This document shows, piece by piece, positions 1-7,726 of a DNA stretch of 32,779 nucleotides (within the stretch, counting starts at the first letter, position 1; every line of letters starts with the position of its first letter). This stretch comes from Thermomicrobiales bacterium (GTDB lineage Bacteria > Chloroflexota > Chloroflexia > Thermomicrobiales > CADCWN01). A model generated the notes under the pieces. It ran no database searches, was not told the origin of the DNA, and worked only from the letters and a program-made list of their open reading frames with translations. The DNA is taken from positions 53,215-85,993 of the forward strand of contig JAUJMV010000015.1 of assembly GCA_030446685.1 (NCBI GenBank), given 5' to 3'. Position numbers and translations under genes: made by a program.

Positions 1-9
1 GGGAGCGAG

Positions 10-1215
10 ATGGCGGCACGGACGGAAGCGGTGGCGACGCCGCCGGAATTGGACGCGCCGGCGGCGCACGTCTCGGTGGGCCTGCTCGGCGCGGCGGCCT
101 TCATCGTCACCGCCAACGTCTGGCTGATCAACCCCCTGCTGCCGGTCATCGCCGGCGAGTTCGGGGAGAGCGTCGGGCGGGCCGCGCTGATCGTCAGCGC
201 CTACGCCCTGCCCTACGGCGTCTGCCAGCTCGGCTACGGCCCGCTCGGCGACCGCCTCGGCAAGCTGCGCGTGATGACCGCGGCCCTGGCCCTCTTCGCC
301 CTCGGCACCGCCGCCTGCGCCCTCGCCCCGACCCTGCCGTGGCTCGCGGCCCTGCGTCTGCTGACCGGCGCCGCCGCCGCCGCGCTGATCCCCCTCTCGA
401 TGGCCTACATCGGCGACCACTTCGCCTACCGCGAGCGCCAGGTCGCCCTCGGGCGCTTCCTGGCGCTCCTGGGGCTGGGGCAGGTGCTCGGCGCCAGCCT
501 CGGCGGCGTCTTCGGCCAGTACGCCGGCTGGCGCCCCACCTTCCTCCTCTCCGCCCTCGCCGCCGCCGGCGTCTGGCTGGCGCTCTGGCGCGGCGCGCGT
601 GCGACCGCCGAGCGGCCGGGCGGCGGTCGCGCGCCGGGGGGACGCCCCTACCGCCGCCTGCTGCGGGCGCCCGCCGCGCGCCTGGTCCTCGGCGCGGTCT
701 TCGTCGAGGGGATGTTCCTCTTCAGCGGGGCCGCCTACCTCGGCGCGTTCCTGCGCGAGCGGCACGGCCTCCCCTACCTCGCGATCGGCTTCATGCTCGG
801 CGGCTTCGGGCTTGGCGGCATCCTCTACAGCCGCCTGGTCGGGCCGCTGGTCCGCCGGGTCGGCGAGGGCGGGCTGATCCGGCTCGGCGGCGGGCTCTGC
901 GGCCTCTGCTTCCTGGCGATCGCCCTGATAGGGCATTGGTGGCCCTTCGTGCCCCTCGCCATCCTGCTCGGGCTCGGCAACAACCTGCTGCACGGCACCC
1001 TGCAGACGCGCGCGACCGAGCTGGCCCCGGAGGCGCGCGGCACCGCCGTCTCGCTCTTCGCCTTCTGCCTCTTCCTCGGTCAGGGGGTCGGCGCGGCGCT
1101 CCTCGGCGCGATCGTGGACGGGGTCAGCTACGCCGCCATGCTCGCCCTCGTCGGCGCGATGACCGCGCTCCTGGCGGCCTGGATCGCCTGGGCCTCGCCC
1201 CGACGAGCAGCTTGA
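10..1215 (+). CDS. MFS transporter, 12-TM
   Basis: A 401-residue integral membrane protein of the major facilitator superfamily, expected to move a small molecule (often a drug or metabolite) across the inner membrane by proton antiport. The sequence shows about twelve hydrophobic segments. The MFS motif A loop GPLGDRLGKLRV lies at about residues 77-88 between TM2 and TM3, and an arginine- and glycine-rich cytoplasmic loop (about 195-215) separates the two six-helix halves. The ATG at 10 follows GGGAGCGAG, a usable ribosome binding site, so the gene is probably complete although it begins at the window edge. A 141-bp gap with a strong inverted repeat separates it from the downstream oxidoreductase. 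The substrate cannot be read from sequence. Confidence 0.9.
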   Translation: MAARTEAVATPPELDAPAAHVSVGLLGAAAFIVTANVWLINPLLPVIAGEFGESVGRAALIVSAYALPYGVCQLGYGPLGDRLGKLRVMTAALALFALGTAACALAPTLPWLAALRLLTGAAAAALIPLSMAYIGDHFAYRERQVALGRFLALLGLGQVLGASLGGVFGQYAGWRPTFLLSALAAAGVWLALWRGARATAERPGGGRAPGGRPYRRLLRAPAARLVLGAVFVEGMFLFSGAAYLGAFLRERHGLPYLAIGFMLGGFGLGGILYSRLVGPLVRRVGEGGLIRLGGGLCGLCFLAIALIGHWWPFVPLAILLGLGNNLLHGTLQTRATELAPEARGTAVSLFAFCLFLGQGVGAALLGAIVDGVSYAAMLALVGAMTALLAAWIAWASPRRAA

Positions 1216-1219
1216 TGGA

Positions 1220-1340
1220 AGCGCCCCCCCGGCCCCCCAATCCCGGGGGGAAGATCACAGGCACAGGACGAACTTTCCGGAGAGGTACCGGACTGGCCCC
1301 GGTCCTGCTCCCCCCAAAGTTGGGGGGTCGGGGGGGCGCT
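1220..1340. repeat. Inverted repeat with 21-bp arms between MFS and oxidoreductase genes
   Basis: Arms at 1220-1240 and 1320-1340 are reverse complements except for one position, which would be a G-U pair in RNA. The arms are long C and G runs ending AA/TT, and the 79-nt interior holds a second C6/G6 mini-hairpin (1310-1327). It could fold in the transcript and act as a terminator or mRNA-stability element. There is no T-tract, so a classical terminator is not supported. Confidence 0.75.
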
Positions 1341-1356
1341 CACGGGAGCGACGGGC

Positions 1357-2571
1357 ATGATTGATCGGGCGGAAGTCGTCATTGTCGGGGGCGGCATCAT
1401 GGGCGCCAGCCTGGCGTTCGCGCTGGCCGGGCGCGGCGTGCGCGACGTGCTGGTGCTGGAGCGGCGCACCGTCGCCTCCGGCGCCAGCGGCAAGACCGGC
1501 GCCCTCCTGCGCCAGCACTACAGCAACCGCCCCGAGGCGACCCTGGCCCACCTGAGCCTCCAGACCTTCAAGGGCTGGGGCGAGATCGTCGGCGGGAGTT
1601 GCGGCTACGTCGGCTGCGGGCTGATCGTCACCGTCGCGATGACCGGCCCCGACGACCCGAACGTCGCGCGGATGCGGGCCAACGTCGCCCTCCAGCGCGC
1701 GATCGGCATCCGGGCCGAGGTGCTGCCCGCCGCGGAGCTGCGCCGCCTGCAACCCTTCGCCCGCTTCGACGACATCCCGGTCGCCGCCTACGAGCCGGAG
1801 TCGGGCTACGTCGACGCGATCGCCGCCACGCGCGGGCTGCTGGACGCCGCCGTCGCCCGCGGCGCGCGGCTGCGCGAGGGGACCACCGTGGTCGGCCTCC
1901 ACGCGGCCGGCGGGCGCGTGGTCGGCGTCGAGACCAGCGCCGGCCCGGTCGCCGCCGGGACGGTCGTCTGCGCGGCCGGCGCCTGGGCCGCGCCCCTCCT
2001 GGCGACCGCTGGCGTCGCCGTGCCGCTCGAACCGATCCGCGTCCAGGTGGCGGTCGTCAACCGGCCGGCCGCGATGCCGCGCGAGGGGACGATGGCCTAC
2101 GTGGACACCGCCGCCGGCCACTTCTGCCGCGACTGGGGCGCGAACCGCACACTGGTCGGCCTGGGGGCCGGCGCGCACGAGCCGGTCGATCCCGACCGCT
2201 ACGACGAGCGCCCCGACCCCGCGTTCGCCCCCGCCGCCCTCGCCGCGCTCGCCCGCCGCATGCCCGCGATGGCCGGGGCCACGCCACTCTGGGGCCACGC
2301 CGGCCTCTACGACATGACCCCCGACGCGCACCCGATCATCGGGGCGGCGCCGGGAGTCGCGGGCCTCTACCTCTGCGTCGGCTTCAGCGGCGCCGGCTTC
2401 AAGAAAGGCCCCGCGGTCGGCCAGTGCCTCGCCGAGCTGATCGTCGCCGGCCGCGCCACGACCGTCGACCTCGCCCCCTTCCGCCCCGAACGCTTCGCCG
2501 ACGACGGCTGGCGCGAACCCTGGAGCCCGCACGAGTACACCCTGTCGGCCGACTTCGGGCACAAGTTCTGA
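1357..2571 (+). CDS. FAD-dependent oxidoreductase, DAO family (sarcosine/glycine oxidase-like)
   Basis: A 404-residue flavoenzyme of the D-amino-acid oxidase fold, expected to oxidise an amine or N-methyl amino acid such as sarcosine or glycine with FAD. The N-terminus has the Rossmann dinucleotide motif VGGGIMG (about 10-16) followed by an acidic residue at the end of strand 2 (E35 in VLERR), which binds the FAD ribose. The next segment, SGASGKTGALLRQHY, matches the conserved FAD-contacting loop of SoxB-like oxidases. Near the C-terminus, PIIGAAPGVAGLYLCVGFSG is the usual second FAD-binding region. The ATG at 1357 follows a GGGAGCGACGGG purine tract. It has no partner oxidase subunits next to it, so a monomeric enzyme is more likely than a heterotetrameric sarcosine oxidase. 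Exact substrate unknown. Confidence 0.88.
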   Translation: MIDRAEVVIVGGGIMGASLAFALAGRGVRDVLVLERRTVASGASGKTGALLRQHYSNRPEATLAHLSLQTFKGWGEIVGGSCGYVGCGLIVTVAMTGPDDPNVARMRANVALQRAIGIRAEVLPAAELRRLQPFARFDDIPVAAYEPESGYVDAIAATRGLLDAAVARGARLREGTTVVGLHAAGGRVVGVETSAGPVAAGTVVCAAGAWAAPLLATAGVAVPLEPIRVQVAVVNRPAAMPREGTMAYVDTAAGHFCRDWGANRTLVGLGAGAHEPVDPDRYDERPDPAFAPAALAALARRMPAMAGATPLWGHAGLYDMTPDAHPIIGAAPGVAGLYLCVGFSGAGFKKGPAVGQCLAELIVAGRATTVDLAPFRPERFADDGWREPWSPHEYTLSADFGHKF

Positions 2572-2628
2572 CGCCGGCAGGCGGAGGCAAACCGCTCGCG
2601 CCCAATCACCCAGCCCAGCCCGCCCCCC

Positions 2629-2713
2629 GTAGGGGCAGGCCCCCGACCCGCAGGCGGGTACCCCGGCCCGCCCGGCCCGCCTCCCGCGCGATCGAGGCCC
2701 CCCCCGCCCCTAC
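2629..2713. repeat. Dispersed GC-rich repeat with GTAGGGGC / GCCCCTAC ends
   Basis: The segment begins GTAGGGGCAGGCCCCCG and ends CCCGCCCCTAC, so its outer 8 bp are perfectly inverted. The same start, GTAGGGGCAGGCCCCCG, recurs near 8603, and GTAGGGGC-headed palindromes occur at 14738 and 21598. It lies in the convergent gap between the oxidoreductase and the deacetylase. Confidence 0.65.
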
Positions 2714-2738
2714 AACATCCCGAACGGCCCCGCCCCCG

Positions 2739-4073
2739 CTACCGCGCCGGCAGCACCTCCACCCCCAGCCGCCCGAGCAGGATGTCGTAGGGCGCCGCGT
2801 TCTCCGGGTGCCACTCGAAGCGCGCCCGCTCGAAGTACTGCACCGTGTACTCCCGCCCGTCCTCCAGCGTCAGCCGGAACTCCTCGCTGATCGGGTAGCC
2901 GAAGAGGGCCAGCGACTCGCGATAGGACGTGCCGGGGTCGCCGAAGTTCAGCCCGTGGCCCTGCCAGTAGGCCCGGAAGCCGTGGCAGAGCCGGTGGCCG
3001 GTCTCCGGGAAGAAGGCGCAGTTGGCGTCGCTCCCGGTCCCGGCCGGCAGCGGGCGGAAGGGGGCGCCGCCCGCCAGGCCGCGCCGCTCGGCGTCGGTGC
3101 GCCCCAGCAGCCCCAGCAGCACGTCGTAGGGCGCCCCGTTCTCCGGGTGGCGCTCGAACCGCTGGCGCTCGAAGTACTGCGCCGTCAGGCCGCTCCCCGG
3201 CTCGACCGCCTCGTCGGTCAGCGGGTAGCCGAAGACGGGCAGCCCGCCGCTCGCCTCCCAGTAGCCGAGGAAACGGCCGCCGAGCGAATGCCCGGTCTCC
3301 GGGAAGTAGACCCGCCCCGGCAGGAAGTCCCGCACCGTGGCGAAGCGGTAGCCGCGCGCGCGGAGCTGGTCGATCATGCCCGGCAGCGCCGGGCCGTCCT
3401 GCGACTGGGCGCCGACGTGCATCAGCACGATCGCCCCCGGCACGGTCGCGTCCAGCGTCCGCTGGGTAATCTGCGCCGCCGTCAGCCCCCGCCAGCCGAG
3501 CGTGTCGATCGTCCACATGATGTTCAGCCCGTAGCCGTTCGCCCCCAGGTCCGCCAGGACCGAGTCGTCGTAGTCGCCGTAGGGCGGGCGGAAGTAGGGC
3601 TGGAGTTCCACCCCCACCTGGCTGCGGATCAGGTTCTCCGTCCGCCGCAGCTCGTCCGCCCGCTGGGCCGAGGTGAGCGGGGCCGCGCCGGTGGAGAGGC
3701 CGGTGAACGAGCGGTGCGACCAGGTGTGATTGATAAAGTGATGCCCCTCCCGCGCGATCCGCGCGATCAGGTCGGGGTTCTGCAAGGCCCACTCGCCGGT
3801 CATGCCGAAGGAGGCGCTGACACCCTTGGCGGCCAGCGTGTCGAGGATCGAGCCGGCGTAACCGCGGTCCGCCCCGGCGTCGAAGGTGAGCACCACCACC
3901 GGCTCGCTGGTGCTGAACCGGCGGATCGTCTGCACGCTGGCCGCGCCCTCCTGCCCGGCGGCCGACGGGGCGGCCGTGGCGGCCCCCGGCCCGGCCAGGG
4001 CCGGCAGCAGCGCGACGATCAGCACGGCGCAGGCGCGGAGCGCCAGGGCATATTGCGGCAGACCAACGCGCAT
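2739..4073 (-). CDS. Secreted polysaccharide deacetylase with two C-terminal repeats
   Basis: A 444-residue secreted carbohydrate esterase family 4 (NodB-fold) enzyme, expected to remove acetyl groups from N-acetylated cell-wall or exopolysaccharide sugars. The start at 4073 is preferred over an upstream in-frame one because it places a clear signal peptide (MRVGLPQYALALRACAVLIV...) at the N-terminus. NodB motifs are visible in order: TFDAGAD (about 63-69), HTWSH (about 116-120, metal ligands), RPPYG (about 162), DTLGW and LMHVG. The second Asp of the usual TFDDG motif is Ala, a variant seen in some family members. The last 200 residues hold two copies of a module running FPETGH...FGYPL/I...QYFER.RFE.HPEN..PYD.LLG.LG, known from extracellular proteins of Chloroflexota. 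It sits downstream of the ABC transporter but across a 486-bp gap, so it is probably transcribed separately. Confidence 0.9.
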   Translation of the reverse strand: MRVGLPQYALALRACAVLIVALLPALAGPGAATAAPSAAGQEGAASVQTIRRFSTSEPVVVLTFDAGADRGYAGSILDTLAAKGVSASFGMTGEWALQNPDLIARIAREGHHFINHTWSHRSFTGLSTGAAPLTSAQRADELRRTENLIRSQVGVELQPYFRPPYGDYDDSVLADLGANGYGLNIMWTIDTLGWRGLTAAQITQRTLDATVPGAIVLMHVGAQSQDGPALPGMIDQLRARGYRFATVRDFLPGRVYFPETGHSLGGRFLGYWEASGGLPVFGYPLTDEAVEPGSGLTAQYFERQRFERHPENGAPYDVLLGLLGRTDAERRGLAGGAPFRPLPAGTGSDANCAFFPETGHRLCHGFRAYWQGHGLNFGDPGTSYRESLALFGYPISEEFRLTLEDGREYTVQYFERARFEWHPENAAPYDILLGRLGVEVLPAR

Positions 4074-4433
4074 CTCAACCCCTCGCTCTCCCGGTCGCGG
4101 CCGGCCTCGACCGCACCAATCCCGCCACAAGCCGACCACGACGACTCCGGCAGATCAAAGCCAGCGGATCGGTCGCCGCGCGGAGGTCGCGCGGCCACAT
4201 ATTTCCGGCCCCCCCATTCTCGCATCGCGCGGCGCCCGCGCCCATCGGCCATTCGCCCGATGCCGGGGTCCGTCTTCCGGGGGAGTCCGGCAACGCCCCC
4301 CCGTACAACGGCCCTCCAAGGGCAGCGGTTCCTCCATCCGGGCAGCCACCGAGGCGGGGGAAGCCGGATGGCGACGCGTCCGGCGGGCACACCAGCGCGG
4401 CCCCCTCCACGCCTCAGCCCGCGGCGGCGGGTC

Positions 4434-4466
4434 TATGCCCCGCAGGGTATTTATGCCCTTCAGGGT
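4434..4466. repeat. Two-copy 15-mer direct repeat of small hairpins
   Basis: TATGCCCCGCAGGGT (4434-4448) and TATGCCCTTCAGGGT (4452-4466) differ at two positions. Each unit is itself a small GCCC/GGGT dyad. Probably a member of a dispersed intergenic repeat family; no function can be assigned. Confidence 0.55.
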
Positions 4467-4521
4467 GCTTCGTGGCCGGTAGGCCCGCGAGACGCCGGTT
4501 TCAACCGGCGGCCACTCTGGC

Positions 4522-4556
4522 ACGCCCCACGCCCTACGCCCGGCGCCCCGCGCCCC
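4522..4556. repeat. Five tandem heptamers just after the ABC permease stop
   Basis: Units read ACGCCCC, ACGCCCT, ACGCCCG, GCGCCCC, GCGCCCC on the plus strand. The array begins 4 nt beyond the minus-strand stop codon of the permease. Similar heptamers overlap the stop codons of nadE (17574-17608) and of the second MFS gene (19534-19561). Confidence 0.6.
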
Positions 4557-4559
4557 GCG

Positions 4560-6059
4560 TCAGGCCGGGCGCATGCGCCAGTACAGCAGCGCGATCGCGG
4601 CAACGAAGAGGCCGGCGGCCATCCCCCCCAGCGCCAGGTAAAACAGATCCTCCCCCGGCAGGCCGCGCAACATCACGTCCTGGAGGAGCGTCACCCCGTA
4701 GGTCGCCGGCAGCAGGTAGGACAGGGTGACCGCCGGCTGGAGGAGCGCGTCGAGCGGCAGCGCGATGCCGCTGAAGAAGACGACGCCCAGCAGTGCCAGC
4801 ATCGCGAACTGCACCGCCTGGCGCTCCGACACCGCCAGCAGCGAGAGGACGAAGCCGAGCCCGATCGAGGCCAGCGTCAGCAGGACCAGGATCAGCGCCA
4901 GCCGCCAGGGGCTGCCGAAGAGCGGCACCCGCAGCAGCGGGCTGAGCAGCGCCGCCAGCATCACCCCGCCGATCGCCAGCACGAAGAGGATGTAGGCGAG
5001 GTACTTGCCGAGCAGCATGTGCAGCCCGGTCGCCGGCGCGACGCTGTACAGCTCGAAGGTGCCGGCCAGCCGCTCGCGCACGATCGCCAGCGCCCCCAAG
5101 CTGACCGCAGCGTGCTGGAGGATCAGCGCCAGCATCGCCGGCGCGAAGAACGAGACGATGTCCGACTCCAGCTTGGTGACGTCGCGCGTCTCCACCGCCA
5201 GGGGCGCGATCGCCACCTCCGGGGGGACCGAGGTCAGCCGCTCGAGCGCGTCGTTGAGGTTCTGGAGGTTGCGCCGGGTCTGCGCCAGCCCCAGTTGCTC
5301 GCTCAAGGGGCGCGGGTCGGGGGTCGCCAGGGCACGCTCGGCCTGGGTCAGCCGCCGGTCGGCCTCTTGCAGCCGCGCGCGCGCCCGCTGGACCTCCCCC
5401 TGCACCGGCGCCGCCTCCGGGCCGAGCAGCGCCAGCGCGTCATCGATCCGGGCGCTCGCCGCCTGCGCCACGTCCACCTGCCGGCGCGCGTCGTCCCGGT
5501 CGCCGCGGCTGGCCGCCGCGTTCGCCAGATCGAGCGCCGTCAGGGCGAGGCTGAGATCGGCCGAGGCGTCGTTGAGCGCCTGCTGCTGCTCGCTCGCGTT
5601 CTGCAGGAAGATCTCGCGGTTGAGATCGCCGGCCAGGACGCGCACGAAGTCCGGCACCAGTTGCCGCCGGGCCGGGTTGATCTCGTTGTAGAGGACGGTG
5701 ATTTTGGCCTGCTCCCCCCCGGCGATCGTCTCGTAGGCCGTCGGCGGCAGGATGATCACCGTGTCGACCACGTTGCTGGCGAGGAGGAGCCGCGCGTACT
5801 CCTCGTTGCTGGTGTACTCCTTGATGCTCAGGAACTGGTTGAACTGGCGCTGGTAGTCCTGCAGCAATTGCGGCCGCTCCCGCCCCGGCGGCACCACCAC
5901 GATCGCGGTCGGCGGGCGGACGACGTTGTCGGTGCCGACGCCGAAGATCAGCATGATGATCAGCGGCCCCAGCACCAGCGTCAGCACCAGCACCGGCCGG
6001 CGCAGCAGCTCGCGCAACTCCTTCAGCATCACCGCGAAGATCTGGGTCAGGCTGTGCAT
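4560..6059 (-). CDS. ABC-2 type transporter permease
   Basis: A 499-residue membrane subunit of an ABC-2 exporter, pairing with the ATPase encoded just upstream. It has the architecture of the YhgE/NatB/CcmB-like permeases: one TM helix near the N-terminus (about 22-42), a long extracytoplasmic domain (about 45-300) with a helical, probably coiled-coil stretch rich in Ala, Arg, Gln and Glu, then five C-terminal TM helices (about 305-495) with conserved RERLAGTFELYSVAP and SGIALPLDALL segments. Such two-gene systems export drugs, lipids or polysaccharides. The start ATG at 6059 is separated from the ATPase stop by 113 bp containing an inverted octamer repeat. Cargo is unknown; neighbouring envelope genes suggest an envelope component, which is inference. 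Confidence 0.9.
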   Translation of the reverse strand: MHSLTQIFAVMLKELRELLRRPVLVLTLVLGPLIIMLIFGVGTDNVVRPPTAIVVVPPGRERPQLLQDYQRQFNQFLSIKEYTSNEEYARLLLASNVVDTVIILPPTAYETIAGGEQAKITVLYNEINPARRQLVPDFVRVLAGDLNREIFLQNASEQQQALNDASADLSLALTALDLANAAASRGDRDDARRQVDVAQAASARIDDALALLGPEAAPVQGEVQRARARLQEADRRLTQAERALATPDPRPLSEQLGLAQTRRNLQNLNDALERLTSVPPEVAIAPLAVETRDVTKLESDIVSFFAPAMLALILQHAAVSLGALAIVRERLAGTFELYSVAPATGLHMLLGKYLAYILFVLAIGGVMLAALLSPLLRVPLFGSPWRLALILVLLTLASIGLGFVLSLLAVSERQAVQFAMLALLGVVFFSGIALPLDALLQPAVTLSYLLPATYGVTLLQDVMLRGLPGEDLFYLALGGMAAGLFVAAIALLYWRMRPA

Positions 6060-6071
6060 CGCTCCCCCGCT

Positions 6072-6171
6072 GAGTCGGGTAGTCGGGTAGTCGGATAGAA
6101 GAAGCCGAGCGCTTCACAGTCAGCCATGCGGCCTCCACTGTCCACTACCCGACTACCCGACTGCCCGACTC
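6072..6171. repeat. Inverted arrays of a TCGGGTAG octamer between ATPase and permease
   Basis: Left arm 6072-6098 contains three tandem octamers (TCGGGTAG, TCGGGTAG, TCGGATAG). Right arm 6145-6171 contains three inverted octamers (CTACCCGA, CTACCCGA, CTGCCCGA). The 27-nt arms match except at two positions and flank a 46-nt spacer. The right arm begins 2 nt after the ATPase stop codon. In RNA it would form a long stem between two co-transcribed genes, which could set their relative expression. Confidence 0.8.
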
Positions 6172-6172
6172 G

Positions 6173-7253
6173 TCACGCCGCGCTCGTCTGCAACTGGCCG
6201 AGCGCCGGGCGCGGGTCGCCGTGCTGCTCGATCAGCCGGATGAAGACCTCGTCGAAGGTCGGCTGGTACTGCGCGACCGTGCGGATCGTCGCGCCGGACG
6301 CTTCGAGAGCGTCCAGCAGGAGGGGGATGGCGCGCTGGGCGTCCTCCACCGTCACGCGCAGCGTCTCGTTCTCGCCCGTCTCGGTGTCGCGCACCCCGGC
6401 CAGCCCGCGCACCGTCGCCACGTACTGGCGCGACGGGCGCTCGACGGTGATGTCGACGATGTCGCCACCGAACGCCTGGTGCCGCAGGCTCGCCGGCCGC
6501 CCGGTCGCGATCAGCGCGCCGCCGTACATCAGGCCGACCCGGTCGCAGTACTCCGCCTCGTCGACGTACTGCGTCGTCACCAGCAGCGTGCGCCCGCGCT
6601 CGCGCAGGCCGCGGAAGTGCGCCCAGAGCTTGGCGCGCAGGATCGGGTCGAGGTTGGCGGTCGGCTCGTCCACGAAGAGCAGGTCGGGGTCGTGGACCAG
6701 CGCCGCCGCCAGCGCGATCCGCCGCTGCATCCCCCCGAGACCGCCCGCGCCGCGCGCTGCGCGCGCGTCCCACAGCTCGACCAGCTCCAGCGTCCGGCGG
6801 ATCTCGGCCCGGCAGCGCCACTCCGACATGCCGTAGAGCCCGGCGACGAAGGCGAGGTTCTGCTGGACCGTCAGGTCGGGGAAGAGGACGAAGCCCTGCG
6901 GCATGTAGCCGATCCGGCGGCGCGTGCGGGCGCTGAACCGCGCCGGGTCCTGCCCCAGCACCGTCACCGAACCGCCGCTCGGGCGCAGGTGGCCGCAGCA
7001 GAGGTGGATCGTGGTGGACTTGCCCGACCCGCTCGGGCCGATCAGCCCGAAGATCTCGCCCGCCCCGACCTCGAGCGACAGGTCGCGCAGCACGACGTTG
7101 TCGCCGAACTTCTTCTGGAGCCCCCGCGCGTCGACGACGCACTCCCCCCGGCCTCGCCGTCGCGCGCCGGCGCGTCCAGGATCGTGGGCGCCGGCCGCCC
7201 GTCGGCCTCGGCGCGCGCGCGCGCGCGGCGGCGCGAACCTGCTCCGACATCAT
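6173..7253 (-). CDS. ABC-2 transporter ATP-binding protein, N-terminus frame-disrupted
   Basis: The nucleotide-binding subunit driving the adjacent permease. Visible motifs are Walker A GPSGSGKST, Q-loop PQGF, a degenerate signature GLGGMQRR, Walker B LLFVDEP with D-loop, and TTQYVDEAE, where the switch histidine is Gln. A C-terminal domain of about 80 residues follows. The uninterrupted frame begins near 7144, with ECVVDARGLQKKFGDNVVL, the normal first strand and aromatic loop of an ABC domain, but has no good start. An ATG pair at 7253/7250 follows AGGAGGGG and encodes MSEQVRAAARARA. Joining it to the ABC frame needs two frame changes: one in (GC)8 at 7211-7226 and one in a C6 run at 7144-7149. 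The middle frame reads naturally as AEADGRPAPTILDAPARDG. Either contig indels or real disruptions explain this. DUF1622 lies 58 bp upstream. Confidence 0.85.
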
Positions 7254-7311
7254 GCCCCTCCTGGCGCCGGCCCCGGCCACCGCCGCGCGCCGCCCGCCGC
7301 TGCACTGTCTA

Positions 7312-7707
7312 CTAATCCTGACGCCCCTCGCGCCATTGCAGTTCCCGCTGCTCCTCCCGAATCTCGCGGTCGAGGAAGAAGTTGAGGGCGGTGCGGATCG
7401 CCGCGATCGCCGCCAGCCGCGCGATCTCCTCCCAGGTCGGCTCGACCGCGGTGCGCAGGATGTCGGCCGCCAGCAGGAACTCCAGCGCCAGCGCCGGCGA
7501 CCGGCCCACATCCAGCCGGATACTCTCGCGCGGGAACGGCCCCTTGTCCCGGCCGATCAGGTCGCGCAGGTACATCCACACGCCCCGCACGAGGGCCACC
7601 AGCACCACCGCCGCGCCGATCGCCTCGGCGACCAGCGAGAGCGCCTGCGCGATCGACCGGAGCTGCTCCGCCGTCGGCCGCCCCCACCCCGTTCCCCCGC
7701 GCCGCAC
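7312..7707 (-). CDS. DUF1622 family membrane protein
   Basis: A 131-residue small membrane protein matching the DUF1622 family in length and in its conserved core: IRLDVGRSPALALEFLLAADILRTAVEPTWEEIARLAAIAAIRTALNFF is recognisable as its signature (positions about 64-112). Three hydrophobic helices are visible (about 22-45, 72-88, 93-112) and the charged tail REIREEQRELQWREG is typical of the family. The function is unknown. The start is a GTG at 7707, 20 bp after the stop of the channel gene, which suggests co-transcription with the channel and the downstream ABC pair. Confidence 0.88.
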   Translation of the reverse strand: MRRGGTGWGRPTAEQLRSIAQALSLVAEAIGAAVVLVALVRGVWMYLRDLIGRDKGPFPRESIRLDVGRSPALALEFLLAADILRTAVEPTWEEIARLAAIAAIRTALNFFLDREIREEQRELQWREGRQD

Positions 7708-7726
7708 CCCGCCGCCGGCCGCGCGC

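Larger units (their letters stand above)
4074..4559. other. 486-bp gap between ABC permease and deacetylase: repeats only
   Basis: No convincing gene is present; open frames here are low-complexity GC shadows. The right half contains a direct repeat (4434-4466), a hairpin with 8-bp arms CGCCGGTT/AACCGGCG at 4493-4510, and a heptamer array next to the permease stop. The deacetylase promoter should lie in the left part, but no clear -10 box could be fixed. Confidence 0.5.

Noticed and set aside
1599-6098. A 1499-codon open frame on the plus strand
   Set aside because: It runs antisense to the deacetylase and ABC permease and through the oxidoreductase in another frame. Its composition is Arg, Pro, Gly and Ala, typical of shadow frames at high GC, and it has no domain.
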